A stretch of DNA of 64,000 nt from contig CP136063.1 in the NCBI GenBank assembly GCA_032622095.1, positions 273,849,426 to 273,913,425 of the forward strand, given 5' to 3'. Positions 43,322 through 57,271 of this stretch are shown one piece after another. The position numbers and the translations under genes are program-made. The notes below the pieces were generated by a model, which was not told the origin of the DNA, did not search any database, and saw only the letters and a program-made list of their open reading frames with translations. The first letter of the stretch is position 1. Each line of letters starts with the position of its first letter. The stretch is from Siphonodentalium dalli (lineage: Eukaryota > Mollusca > Scaphopoda > Gadilida > Siphonodentaliidae).

Positions 43322-46300
43322 TGGACGTTCTTTGTTGGTTACATACCAGGAGTAAGACTATCAATGAGCGTTCTTTATTTGTAACATACAAGGAATAGAC
43401 TAACAATGAACGCTCTTTATTAGTAACATACCAGGAATAAGACTAACAATGAGCGTTCGCTATTTGTAACATACCAGGAATAAGACTAACAATGAGCGTT
43501 CTTTATTTGTAACATACCATGACTAAGACTAACAACGAACGGTATTTATTGGTAACATACAATGAGTAGACTTACAATGAACGCTCTTTATGTGTAACAT
43601 ACCAGGAATAAGACTAACAATGAACGATCTTTATTTGTAACATACCATGAATATACTAACAAGGAACGCTCTTTATTTCTAACATACCATGACTAATACT
43701 AACAATGAACGGTCTTATTTTTAACATACAATGAGTAAGACTAACATTGAACGCTCTGTATTTGTAACATACCAGGCATAAGACTAACAATGAACGATCT
43801 TTATTTGTAACATACCATGAATATACTAACAATGAACGCTGTTTATGTGTATCATACCAGGAATAAGACTAACAATGAACGCTCTTTATTTGTAACATAC
43901 CATGAACAAGAATAACAATGGACGGTCTTTATTTGTAACATACCACGAATAGACTAACAATGAACGCTCTTCAATTGTAACATACCAGGACTAGACTAAC
44001 AATGAACGCTCTTTATTGTAACATACCAGGAATAGACTAACAATGAACGCTCTTTATTTGTAACATACCAGGGATAGACCAACAATTAACGCTCTTTATT
44101 TGTAATATACCATGAATATACTAACAAGGCACGCTCTTTATTTGTAACATACAAGGAGTAAGACTAACAATGAACGCTCTTTATTTGTAACATACCAGGA
44201 ATAGACTAAATAACAATGAGCGTTATTTATTTGTAACAAACTAGGAATAGACTAACAATGAACGCTCTTTATTTTTAACATACAATGTGTAAGACTAACA
44301 ATGAACGCTCTTTATTTGTAACATACCAGGAATAAGACTAACAATGAACGATCTTTATTTGTAACATACCAGGAATATACTAACAAGGAACGCTCTTTAT
44401 TTGTAACATACAATGACAAAGACTAACAATGAACGGTCTTTATTGGTAACAAACAATACATAGACTAACAATGAACGCTCTTTATGTGTAACATACCAGG
44501 AATAAGACTACCAATGGACGTTCTTTGTTGGTTACATACCAGGAATAGACTAACAATAAACGCTCTTTGTTTGTAACATACCAGGAATAGACTAACAATG
44601 AACGCTCTTTATTCGTAACATACCAGGAATAAGACTAACAATGAATGATCTTTATTGGTAACATACCAGGAATAGACTAACAATGAACGCTCATTATTGG
44701 TTATTTACCAGGAGGTGACTAACAGTGAACGCTCTTTATGTGTAACATACCATGAATAAGACTAACAATGGACGTTCTTTGTTGGTTACATACCAGGAAT
44801 AGACTAACATTGGGCATTCTATATTGGTAACATACCAGGAGTAAGACTAACAATGAACGCTCTTTATTTATAACATACCAGGAATAGACTAACAATGAGC
44901 GTTCTTCATTTGTAACATACCAGGAGTAAGACTAACAATGAACGCTCTTTATTTTTAACATACCAGGAATAGACTATATAGCAATGAGCGTTCTTTATTT
45001 GTAACATACTAGGAATAGACTAACAATGAACGCTCTTTATTTGTAACATACCAGGAATAGACTAACAATGAACGTTCTTTATTTGTAACATACCTGGAAT
45101 AAGACTAACAATGGACGTTCTTTATTTGTAACATACCAGGAATAGACTAACAATGAGCGTTCTTTATTTGTAACATACCAGGAATAAGACTAGCAATGAA
45201 CGTTCTGTATTTGTAACATACCAGGAATAGACTAGCAATGAACGCTCTTTATTTGTAACATACCAGGAATAGACTAAAAATGGACGTTCTTTATTTGTAA
45301 CATACCAGGAATAAGACTAACAATGGACGTTCTTTATTTGTAATTTACCAGGAATAAACAAACAATGAGCGTTCTTTATTTGTAACATACCAGGAATAAG
45401 ACTAGCAATGAACGTTCTTTATTTGTAACATACCAGGAATAGACTAGCAATGAACGCTCTTTATTTGTAACATACCAGGAATAGAATAACAATGGACGTT
45501 CTTTATTTGTAACATACCAGGAATAGACTAACAATGAGCGTTCTTTATTTGTAACATACCAGGAATAAGACCAACAATGGACGTTCTTTATTTGTAACAT
45601 ATCAGGAATAGACTATCAATGGACACTCTTTATTTGTAACGTACCAGGAATAGACTAGCAATGAACGCTCTTTATTTGTAACATACCAGGAATAGACTAG
45701 CAATGAACGCTCTTTATTTGTAACATACCATGAGTAAGACTAACTATGAACGCGCTTTATTTGTAACATACCAGGAATATACCAACAATGGACGTTCTTT
45801 GTTGGTTACATACCAGGAATAGATTAACAGTGAACGCTCTTTATTTGTAACATACCATGAATAAGACTAACAATGGACGTTCTGTGTTGGTTACATACCA
45901 GGAGTAAGACTATCAATGAGCGTTCTTTATTTGTAACATACAAGGAATAGACTAACAATGGACGTTCTTTGTTGGTTACATACCAGGATTAAGACTAGCA
46001 ATAAACGCTCCTTATTTGTAGCATACAACGAATAAGACTAACAATGGACGTTCTTTGCTGGTTACATACCAGGAATAATACTAGCAATGAACGCTCTTTA
46101 TTTGTACCATACCATGAGTAAGACTAATTATGAACCCTCTTTATTTGTAACATACCAGGAATAAGACTAACAATGAGCGTTCGCTATTTGTAACATACCA
46201 GGAATAAGACTAACAATGAGCGTTCTTTATTTGTAACATACCATGACTAAGACTAACAATGAACGGTATTTATTGGTAACATACAATGAGTAGACTTACA

Positions 46301-47067
46301 ATGAACGCTCTTTATGTGTAACATACCAGGAATAAGACTAACAATGAACGATCTTTATTTGTAACATACCATGAATATACTAACAAGGAACGCTCTTTAT
46401 TTCTAACATACCATGACTAATACTAACAATGCACGGTCTTATTTTTAACATACAATGAGTAAGACTAACATTGAACGCTCTGTATTTGTAACATACCAGG
46501 CATAATACTAACAATGGACGATCTTTATTTGTAACATACCATGAATATACTAACAATGAACGCATTTTATGTGTATCATACCAGGAATAAGACTAACAAT
46601 GAACGCTCTTTATTTGTAACATACCATGAACAAGAATAACAATGGACGGTCTTTATTTGTAACATACCACGAATAGACTAACAATGAACGCTCTTCAATT
46701 GTAACATACCAGGAATAGACTAACAATGAACGCTCTTTATTTGTAACATACCAGGAATAGACTAACAATGAACGCTCTTTATTTGTAACATACCAGGAAT
46801 AGACTAACAATTAACGCTCTTTATTTGTAATATACCATGAATATACTAACAAGGAACGCTCTTTATTTCTAACATACAAGGAGTAAGACTAACAATGAAC
46901 GCTCTTTATTTGTAACATACGAGGAATAGACTAAATAACAATGAGCGTTATTTATTTGTAACAAACCAGGAATAGACTAACAATGAACGCTCTTTATTTT
47001 TAACTTACAATGTGTAAGACTAACAATGAACGCTCTTTATTTGTAACATACCAGGAATAAGACTAGC
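43312..47067 (+). repeat. Forward-orientation satellite block 3 (short)
   Basis: Forward monomers, 3.76 kb, the shortest forward block. Its start follows the right junction as the other forward blocks do. The part around 45376-45600 matches 52633-52857 (offset 7257), and 46380-46810 matches 53762-54192 (offset 7382). Compared with the block at 49075-54449 it lacks the internal 1,493-bp duplication and has about 125 bp of further net loss near 45650-45720. One monomer near 44010 has a one-base deletion (TTTATTGTAAC). Confidence 0.92.
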
Positions 47068-49074
47068 ATTTATTGTTATTCTATTACTGGTACGTTACAA
47101 ATAAAGAACGCTCATTGTTAGTCTAGTCCTGGTATGTTACAAATAAAGAGCGTTCATTGTTAGTCTATTCCTGGTATGTTACAAATAAAGAACGTTCATT
47201 GTTAGTCTATTCGTGGTATGTTACAAATAAAGAGCGTTCATCGTTAGTCTTACTCCTGGAATGTTACCAATAAAGAACGCTCATTATTAGTATATTCCTG
47301 GTATGTTACAAATAAAGAGCGTTCATTGTTAGTCTATTCCTGGTATGTTACAAATAAAGAACGTTCATTGTTAGTCTATTTATGGTATGTTACAAATAAA
47401 GAGCGTTCATTGTTAGACTATTCCTGGTATGTTACAAATAAAGAGCGTTCATTGTTAGTCTTACTCCTGGTATGTTACAAATAAATAACGCTCATTGTTA
47501 GTCTATTCCTTGTATGTTACAAATAAAGAGCGTTCATCGTTAGTCTTACTCCTGGAATGTTACCAATAAAGAACGCTCAGTATTAGTATATTCCTGGTAT
47601 GTTACAAATAAAGAGCGTTCGATGTTAGTCTTACTCATTGTACGTTAAAAATAAAGACCCTTCATTGTTAGTCTTACTCTTGGTATGTTAACAATAAATA
47701 ACGCTCATTGTTATTATATTCCTGGTATGTTACAAATAAAGAGCGTTCATTGTTAGTCTATTCCTGGTATGTTACAAATAAAGAACGCTCATTGTTAGTC
47801 TTATTCCTGGTATGTTACAAATAAAGAGCGTTCATTGTTAGTCTATTCATGGTATGTAACCAACAAAGAACGTCCATTGTTAGTCTTATTCCTGGTATGT
47901 TACACATTAAGAGCGTTCATTGTTGGTCTATTCATTGTTACCAATAAGGACCGTTCATTGTTAGTCTTAGTCATGGTATGTTACAAATAAAGAGCGTTCC
48001 TTTGTTAGTATATTCGTGGTATGTTACAAATAAAGATCGTTCATTGTTAGTCTTATTCCTGGTATGTTACAAATACAGAGCGTTCATTGTTAGTCTTTCA
48101 CGTTGTATGTTAAAAATAAAGAGCGTTAATTGTTAGTCTATTCCTGGTTTGTTACAAATAAATAGCGTTCATTGTTAGTCTTACTCCTGGTATGTTACAA
48201 ATAAAGAACGCTCATTGTTAGTCTATTCCTGGTATGTTACAAATAAAGAGCGTTCATTGTTAGTCTTACTCCTGGTATGTTACCAATAAAGAACGCTAAT
48301 TATTAGTATTTTCCTGGTATGTTACAAATAAAGAGCGTTCGATGTTAGTCTTACTCATTGTACGTTAAAAATAAAGACCGTTCATTGTTAGTCTTAGTCA
48401 TGGTATGTTAGAAATAAAGAGCGCTCATTGTTAGTCTATTCCTGGTATGTTATAAATAAAGAGCGTTCATTGGTAGTCTTACTCCTGGTATGTTAACAAT
48501 AAAGAACGCTCATTGTTAGTATATTCCTGGTATGTTACAAATAAAGAGCGTTCATTGTTAGTCTATTCCTGGTATGTTACAAATAAAGAACGCCCATTGT
48601 TAGTCTTATTCCTGGTATGTTACAAATAAAGAGCATTCATTGTTAGTCTATTCCTGGTATGTAACCAACAAAGAACGTCCATTGTTAGTCTTATTCATGG
48701 TATGTTACAAATAAAGAGCGTTCACTGTTAGTCACCTCCTGGTAAATAACCAATAATGAGCGTTCATTGTTAGTCTATTCCTGGTATGTTACCAATACAG
48801 ATCATTCATTGTTATTCGTATTCCTGGTATGTTACAAATAAAGAGCGTGCATTGTTAGTCTATTCCTGGTATGTTACAAATAAAGAGCGTTTATTGTTAG
48901 TCTATTCCTGGTATGTAACCAACAAAGAACGTCCATTGTTAGTCTTATTCCTGGTATGTTACACATTAAGAGCGTTCATTGTTAGTCTATTAATTGTTTG
49001 TTACCAATAAAGACCGTTCATTGTTAGTCTTAGTCATGGTATGTTTCAAATAAAGTGCGTTCCTTGTTAGTATA
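47068..49074 (-). repeat. Inverted satellite block, copy 3
   Basis: Same left and right switch sequences as copies 1 and 2, but a net 84 bp (two monomers) shorter. It shares diagnostic changes with copies 4 and 5, such as TTTATGGTATG near 47380, TTCCTTGTATG near 47507 and an extra T in GTTCCTTTGTTAG near 48000. It therefore belongs to the right-hand subfamily. Confidence 0.94.
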
Positions 49075-49084
49075 AGACTAACAA
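49064..49084. repeat. Palindromic right inversion junction, copy 3
   Basis: Identical TTGTTAGT, ATAAG, ACTAACAA. It is also the natural left edge of the 8,187-bp tandem unit. Confidence 0.9.
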
Positions 49085-52000
49085 TGGACGTTCTTTGTTG
49101 GTTACATACCAGGAGTAAGACTATCAATGAGCGTTCTTTATTTGTAACATACAAGGAATAGACTAACAATGAACGCTCTTTATTAGTAACATACCAGGAA
49201 TAAGACCAACAATGAGCGTTCGCTATTTGTAACATACCAGGAATAAGACTAACAATGAACGTTCTTTATTTGTAACATACCATGACTAAGACTAACAATG
49301 AACGGTATTTATTGGTAACATACAATGAGTAGACTTACAATGAACGCTCTTTATGTGTAACATACCAGGAATAAGACTAACAATGAACGATCTTTATTTG
49401 TAACATACCATGAATATACTAACAAGGAACGCTCTTTATTTCTAACATACCATGACTAATACTAACAATGAACGGTCTTATTTTTAACATACAATGAGTA
49501 AGACTAACATTGAACGCTCTGTATTTGTAACATACCAGGCATAAGACTAACAATGAACGATCTTTATTTGTAACATACCATGAATATACTAACAATGAAC
49601 GCTGTTTATGTGTATCATACCAGGAATAAGACTAACAATGAACGCTCTTTATTTGTAACATACCATGAACAAGAATAACAATGGAAGGTCTTTAATTGTA
49701 ACATAACACGAATAGACTAACAATGAACGCTCTTCAATTGTAACATACCAGGAATAGACTAACAATGAACGCTCTTTATTTGTAACATACCAGGAATAGA
49801 CTAACAATGAACGCTCTTTATTTGTAACATACCAGGGATAGACCAACAATTAACGCTCTTTATTTGTAATATACCATGAATATACTAACAAGGCACGCTC
49901 TTTATTTGTAACATACAAGGAGTAAGACTAACAATGAACGCTCTTTATTTGTAACATACCAGGAATAGACTAAATAACAATGAGCGTTATTTATTTGTAA
50001 CAAACCAGGAATAGACTAACAATGAACGCTCTATATTTTTAACATACAATGTGTAAGACTAACAATGAACGCTCTTTATTTGTAACATACCAGGAATAAG
50101 ACTAACAATGAACGATCTTTATTTGTAACATACCATGAATATACTAACGAGGAACGCTCTTTATTTGTAACATACAATGACAAAGACTAACAATGAACGG
50201 TCTTTATTGGTAACAAACAATACATAGACTAACAATGAACGCTCTTTATGTGTAACATACCAGGAATAAGACTACCAATGGACGTTCTTTGTTGGTTACA
50301 TACCAGGCATAGACTAACAATAAACGCTCTTTGTTTGTAACATACCAGGAATAGACTAACAATGAACGCTCTTTATTCGTAACATACCAGGAATAAGACT
50401 AACAATGAATGATCTTTATTGGTAACATACCAGGAATAGACTAACAATGAACGCTCATTATTGGTTATTTACCAGGAGGTGACTAACAGTGAACGCTCTT
50501 TATTTGTAACATACCATGAATAAGACTAACAATGGACGTTCTTTGTTGGTTACATACCAGGAATAGACTAACAATGGGCATTCTATATTGGTAACATACC
50601 AGGAGTAAGACTAACAATGAACGCTCTTTATTTATAACATACCAGGAATAGACTAACAATGAGCGTTCTTCATTTGTAACATACCAGGAGTAAGACTAAC
50701 AATGAACGCTCTTTATTTTTAACATACCAGGAATATACTATATAGCAATGAGCGTTCTTTATTTGTAACATACTAGGAATAGACTAATAATGAACGCTCT
50801 TTATTTGTAACATACCAGGAATAGACTAACAATGAACGTTCTTTATTTGTAACATACCTGGAATAAGACTAACAATGAACGCTCTTTATTGGTAACATAC
50901 CAGGAGTAAGACTAACAATGGACGTTCTTTGTTGGTTACATACCATGACTAATACTAACAATGAACGGTCTTATTTTTAACATACAATGAGTAAGACTAA
51001 CATTGAACGCTCTGTATTTGTAACATACCAGGCATAAGACTAACAATGAACGATCTTTATTTGTAACATACCATGAATATACTAACAATGAACGCTGTTT
51101 ATGTGTATCATACCAGGAATAAGACTAACAATGAACGCTCTTTATTTGTAACATACCATGAACAAGAATAACAATGGACGGTCTTTATTTGTAACATACC
51201 ACGAATAGACTAACAATGAACGCTCTTCAATTGTAACATACCAGGACTAGACTAACAATGAACGCTCTTTATTTGTAACATACCAGGAATAGACTAACAA
51301 TGAACGCTCTTTATTTGTAACATACCAGGGATAGACCAACAATTAACGCTCTTTATTTGTAATATACCATGAATATACTAACAAGGCACGCTCTTTATTT
51401 GTAACATACAAGGAGTAAGACTAACAATGAACGCTCTTTATTTGTAACATACCAGGAATAGACTAAATAACAATGAGCGTTATTTATTTGTAACAAACTA
51501 GGAATAGACTAACAATGAACGCTCTTTATTTTTAACATACAATGTGTAAGACTAACAATGAACGCTCTTTATTTGTAACATACCAGGAATAAGACTAACA
51601 ATGAACGATCTTTATTTGTAACATACCAGGAATATACTAACAAGGAACGCTCTTTATTTGTAACATACAATGACAAAGACTAACAATGAACGGTCTTTAT
51701 TGGTAACAAACAATACATAGACTAACAATGAACGCTCTTTATGTGTAACATACCAGGAATAAGACTACCAATGGACGTTCTTTGTTGGTTACATACCAGG
51801 AATAGACTAACAATAAACGCTCTTTGTTTGTAACATACCAGGAATAGACTAACAATGAACGCTCTTTATTCGTAACATACCAGGAATAAGACTAACAATG
51901 AATGATCTTTATTGGTAACATACCAGGAATAGACCAACAATGAACGCTCATTATTGGTTATTTACCAGGAGGTGACTAACAGTGAACGCTCTTTATGTGT

Positions 52001-54449
52001 AACATACCATGAATAAGACTAACAATGGACGTTCTTTGTTGGTTACATACCAGGAATAGACTAACATTGGGCATTCTATATTGGTAACATACCAGGAGTA
52101 AGACTAACAATGAACGCTCTTTATTTATAACATACCAGGAATAGACTAACAATGAGCGTTCTTCATTTGTAACATACCAGGAGTAAGACTAACAATGAAC
52201 GCTCTTTATTTTTAACATACCAGGAATAGACTATATAGCAATGAGCGTTCTTTATTTGTAACATACTAGGAATAGACTAACAATGAACGCTCTTTATTTG
52301 TAACATACCAGGAATAGACTAACAATGAACGTTCTTTATTTGTAACATACCTGGAATAAGACTAACAATGGACGTTCTTTATTTGTAACATACCAGGAAT
52401 AGACTAACAATGAGCGTTCTTTATTTGTAACATACCAGGAATAAGACTAGCAATGAACGTTCTGTATTTGTAACATACCAGGAATAGACTAGCAATGAAC
52501 GCTCTTTATTTGTAACATACCAGGAATAGACTAAAAATGGACGTTCTTTATTTGTAACATACCAGGAATAAGACTAACAATGGACGTTCTTTATTTGTAA
52601 TTTACCAGGAATAAACAAACAATGAGCGTTCTTTATTTGTAACATACCAGGAATAAGACTAGCAATGAACGTTCTTTATTTGTAACATACCAGGAATAGA
52701 CTAGCAATGAACGCTCTTTATTTGTAACATACCAGGAATAGACTAACAATGGACGTTCTTTATTTGTAACATACCAGGAATAGACTAACAATGAGCGTTC
52801 TTTATTTGTAACATACCAGGAATAAGACCAACAATGGACGTTCTTTATTTGTAACATATCAGGAATAGACTATCAATGGACACTCTTTATTTGTAACGTA
52901 CCAGGAATAGACTAGCAATGAACGCTCTTTGTTTGTAACATACCATGAATAGACTAGCAATGAACGCTTTTTATTTGTTACATACAAGTAATAGACTAAA
53001 ATGAGCGTTCGTTATTTGTAACATACCATGAATAGACTAACAATGAACGCTCTTTATTTGTAACATACCAGGAATAGACTAGCAATGAACGCTCTTTATT
53101 TGTAACATACCATGAGTAAGACTAACTATGAACGCGCTTTATTTGTAACATACCAGGAATATACCAACAATGGACGTTCTTTGTTGGTTACATACCAGGA
53201 ATAGATTAACAGTGAACGCTCTTTATTTGTAACATACCATGAATAAGACTAACAATGGACGTTCTGTGTTGGTTACATACCAGGAGTAAGACTATCAATG
53301 AGAGTTCTTTATTTGTAACATACAAGGAATAGACTAACAATGGACGTTCTTTGTTGGTTACATACCAGGATTAAGACTAGCAATAAACGCTCCTTATTTG
53401 TAGCATACAACGAATAAGACTAACAATGGACGTTCTTTGCTGGTTACATACCAGGAATAATACTAGCAATGAACGCTCTTTATTTGTACCATACCATGAG
53501 TAAGACTAATTATGAACCCTCTTTATTTGTAACATACCAGGAATAAGACTAACAATGAGCGTTCGCTATTTGTAACATACCAGGAATAAGACTAACAATG
53601 AGCGTTCTTTATTTGTAACATACCATGACTAAGACTAACAATGAACGGTATTTATTGGTAACATACAATGAGTAGACTTACAATGAACGCTCTTTATGTG
53701 TAACATACCAGGAATAAGACTAACAATGAACGATCTTTATTTGTAACATACCATGAATATACTAACAAGGAACGCTCTTTATTTCTAACATACCATGACT
53801 AATACTAACAATGCACGGTCTTATTTTTAACATACAATGAGTAAGACTAACATTGAACGCTCTGTATTTGTAACATACCAGGCATAATACTAACAATGGA
53901 CGATCTTTATTTGTAACATACCATGAATATACTAACAATGAACGCATTTTATGTGTATCATACCAGGAATAAGACTAACAATGAACGCTCTTTATTTGTA
54001 ACATACCATGAACAAGAATAACAATGGACGGTCTTTATTTGTAACATACCACGAATAGACTAACAATGAACGCTCTTCAATTGTAACATACCAGGAATAG
54101 ACTAACAATGAACGCTCTTTATTTGTAACATACCAGGAATAGACTAACAATGAACGCTCTTTATTTGTAACATACCAGGAATAGACTAACAATTAACGCT
54201 CTTTATTTGTAATATACCATGAATATACTAACAAGGAACGCTCTTTATTTCTAACATACAAGGAGTAAGACTAACAATGAACGCTCTTTATTTGTAACAT
54301 ACCAGGAATAGACTAAATAACAATGAGCGTTATTTATTTGTAACAAACCAGGAATAGACTAACAATGAACGCTCTTTATTTTTAACTTACAATGTGTAAG
54401 ACTAACAATGAACGCTCTTTATTTGTAACATACCAGGAATAAGACTAGC
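49075..54449 (+). repeat. Forward-orientation satellite block 4
   Basis: Forward monomers, 5.38 kb. It contains a 1,493-bp internal duplication: the CATGACTAATACTAACAATG monomer at 49451 recurs at 50944, after the array jumps from TTTGTTGGTTACATAC back to earlier sequence. It is repeated almost base for base at 57262-62636 (offset 8187). Confidence 0.94.
49451..50943 (+). repeat. 1,493-bp internal duplication, first copy
   Basis: Sequence beginning CATGACTAATACTAACAATG at 49451 restarts at 50944 and runs in parallel to about 52350. The two copies differ in details: GGAAGGTCTTTAATTG near 49683 against GGACGGTCTTTATTTG near 51176, and CCAGGCATAGAC near 50303 against CCAGGAATAGAC near 51796. 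The second copy is closer to the corresponding part of 43700-45100, so the first may be the inserted one. Confidence 0.87.
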
Positions 54450-57261
54450 ATTTATTGTTATTCTATTACTGGTACGTTACAAATAAAGAACGCTCATTGT
54501 TAGTCTAGTCCTGGTATGTTACAAATAAAGAGCGTTCATTGTTAGTCTATTCCTGGTATGTTACAAATAAAGAACGTTCATTGTTAGTCTATTCGTGGTA
54601 TGTTACAAATAAAGAGCGTTCATCGTTAGTCTTACTCCTGGAATGTTACCAATAAAGAACGCTCATTATTAGTATATTCCTGGTATGTTACAAATAAAGA
54701 GCGTTCATTGTTAGTCTATTCCTGGTATGTTACAAATAAAGAACGTTCATTGTTAGTCTATTTATGGTATGTTACAAATAAAGAGCGTTCATTGTTAGAC
54801 TATTCCTGGTATGTTACAAATAAAGAGCGTTCATTGTTAGTCTTACTCCTGGTATGTTACAAATAAATAACGCTCATTGTTAGTCTATTCCTTGTATGTT
54901 ACAAATAAAGAGCGTTCATCGTTAGTCTTACTCCTGGAATGTTACCAATAAAGAACGCTCAGTATTAGTATATTCCTGGTATGTTACAAATAAATAGCGT
55001 TCGATGTTAGTCTTACTCATTGTACGTTAAAAATAAAGACCCTTCATTGTTAGTCTTACTCTTGGTATGTTAACAATAAATAACGCTCATTGTTATTATA
55101 TTCCTGGTATGTTACAAATAAAGAGCGTTCATTGTTAGTCTATTCCTGGTATGTTACAAATAAAGAACGCTCATTGTTAGTCTTATTCCTGGTATGTTAC
55201 AAATAAAGAGCGTTCATTGTTAGTCTATTCATGGTATGTAACCAACAAAGAACGTCCATTGTTAGTCTTATTCCTGGTATGTTACACATTAAGAGCGTTC
55301 ATTGTTGGTCTATTCATTGTTACCAATAAGGACCGTTCATTGTTAGTCTTAGTCATGGTATGTTACAAATAAAGAGCGTTCCTTTGTTAGTATATTCGTG
55401 GTATGTTACAAATAAAGATCGTTCATTGTTAGTCTTATTCCTGGTATGTTACAAATACAGAGCGTTCATTGTTAGTCTTTCACGTTGTATGTTAAAAATA
55501 AAGAGCGTTAATAGTTAGTCTATTCCTGGTTTGTTACAAATAAATAGCGTTCATTGTTAGTCTTACTCCTGGTATGTTACAAATAAAGAACGCTCATTGT
55601 TAGTCTATTCCTGGTATGTTACAAATAAAGAGCGTTCATTGTTAGTCTTACTCCTGGTATGTTACAAATAAATAACGCTCATTGTTAGTCTATTCCTTGT
55701 ATGTTACAAATAAAGAGCGTTCATCGTTAGTCTTACTCCTGGAATGTTACCAATAAAGAACGCTCAGTATTAGTATATTCCTGGTATGTTACAAATAAAT
55801 AGCGTTCGATGTTAGTCTTACTCATTGTACGTTAAAAATAAAGACCCTTCATTGTTAGTCTTACTCTTGGTATGTTAACAATAAATAACGCTCATTGTTA
55901 TTATATTCCTGGTATGTTACAAATAAAGAGCGTTCATTGTTAGTCTATTCCTGGTATGTTACAAATAAAGAACGCTCATTGTTAGTCTTATTCCTGGTAT
56001 GTTACAAATAAAGAGCGTTCATTGTTAGTCTATTCATGGTATGTAACCAACAAAGAACGTCCATTGTTAGTCTTATTCCTGGTATGTTACACATTAAGAG
56101 CGTTCATTGTTGGTCTATTCATTGTTACCAATAAGGACCGTTCATTGTTAGTCTTAGTCATGGTATGTTACAAATAAAGAGCGTTCCTTTGTTAGTATAT
56201 TCGTGGTATGTTACAAATAAAGATCGTTCATTGTTAGTCTTATTCCTGGTATGTTACAAATACAGAGCGTTCATTGTTAGTCTTTCACGTTGTATGTTAA
56301 AAATAAAGAGCGTTAATAGTTAGTCTATTCCTGGTTTGTTACAAATAAATAGCGTTCATTGTTAGTCTTACTCCTGGTATGTTACAAATAAAGAACGCTC
56401 ATTGTTAGTCTATTCCTGGTATGTTACAAATAAAGAGCGTTCATTGTTAGTCTTACTCCTGGTATGTTACCAATAAAGAACGCTAATTATTAGTATTTTC
56501 CTGGTATGTTACAAATAAAGAGCGTTCGATGTTAGTCTTACTCATTGTACGTTAAAAATAAAGACCGTTCATTGTTAGTCTTAGTCATGGTATGTTAGAA
56601 ATAAAGAGCGCTCATTGTTAGTCTATTCCTGGTATGTTATAAATAAAGAGCGTTCATTGGTAGTCTTACTCCTGGTATGTTAACAATAAAGAACGCTCAT
56701 TGTTAGTATATTCCTGGTATGTTACAAATAAAGAGCGTTCATTGTTAGTCTATTCCTGGTATGTTACAAATAAAGAACGCCCATTGTTAGTCTTATTCCT
56801 GGTATGTTACAAATAAAGAGCATTCATTGTTAGTCTATTCCTGGTATGTAACCAACAAAGAACGTCCATTGTTAGTCTTATTCATGGTATGTTACAAATA
56901 AAGAGCGTTCACTGTTAGTCACCTCCTGGTAAATAACCAATAATGAGCGTTCATTGTTAGTCTATTCCTGGTATGTTACCAATACAGATCATTCATTGTT
57001 ATTCGTATTCCTGGTATGTTACAAATAAAGAGCGTGCATTGTTAGTCTATTCCTGGTATGTTACAAATAAAGAGCGTTTATTGTTAGTCTATTCCTGGTA
57101 TGTAACCAACAAAGAACGTCCATTGTTAGTCTTATTCCTGGTATGTTACACATTAAGAGCGTTCATTGTTAGTCTATTAATTGTTTGTTACCAATAAAGA
57201 CCGTTCATTGTTAGTCTTAGTCATGGTATGTTTCAAATAAAGTGCGTTCCTTGTTAGTATA
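54450..57261 (-). repeat. Inverted satellite block, copy 4 (expanded)
   Basis: The longest inverted block, about 2.81 kb. It carries an extra 805 bp relative to copy 3: sequence from about 54863 recurs from about 55668, including the AAATAGCGTTCGATGTTAG variant at both positions. Removing 805 bp gives the length of copy 3. Junctions are identical to the other copies. An unequal exchange inside the block's own ~720-805 bp repeat is the simplest reading. Confidence 0.93.
54863..56472 (-). repeat. 805-bp duplication inside inverted block 4
   Basis: AAATAACGCTCATTG followed by TTCCTTGTATG occurs at about 54866 and again at about 55671, with the intervening monomers repeated in order. The unit length is about 19 monomers. 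Only inverted copy 4 has it. Confidence 0.9.
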
Positions 57262-57271
57262 AGACTAACAA
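57251..57271. repeat. Palindromic right inversion junction, copy 4
   Basis: Fourth identical TTGTTAGT, ATAAG, ACTAACAA junction, exactly 8187 bp after copy 3. Confidence 0.9.

Larger units (their letters stand above)
23371..43534 (+). repeat. Large segmental duplication, unit B (20,163 bp)
   Basis: Follows unit A directly and matches it throughout, in this order: offset 16880 to about 25670; a seven-monomer (301 bp) loss; offset 16579; an 85-bp gain near 27240; a local 382-bp duplication at 27893-28155; a restart at about 28155 equivalent to about 7650 (offset 20505, then 20590); a 428-bp (about ten-monomer) loss near 38155; then offset 20163 to the end. The match to unit A stops near 43535, where the array changes to ACGGTATTTATTGG-type monomers. 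Confidence 0.87.
49064..57250 (+). repeat. 8,187-bp tandem HOR unit, copy 1
   Basis: Runs from one palindromic junction to the next and comprises a forward block with its 1,493-bp internal duplication plus the expanded inverted block. Distinctive monomers at 48786, 49649, 52633, 53762 and 53992 recur at exactly +8187. The divergence is low, with only isolated substitutions noticed by eye. Confidence 0.93.
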
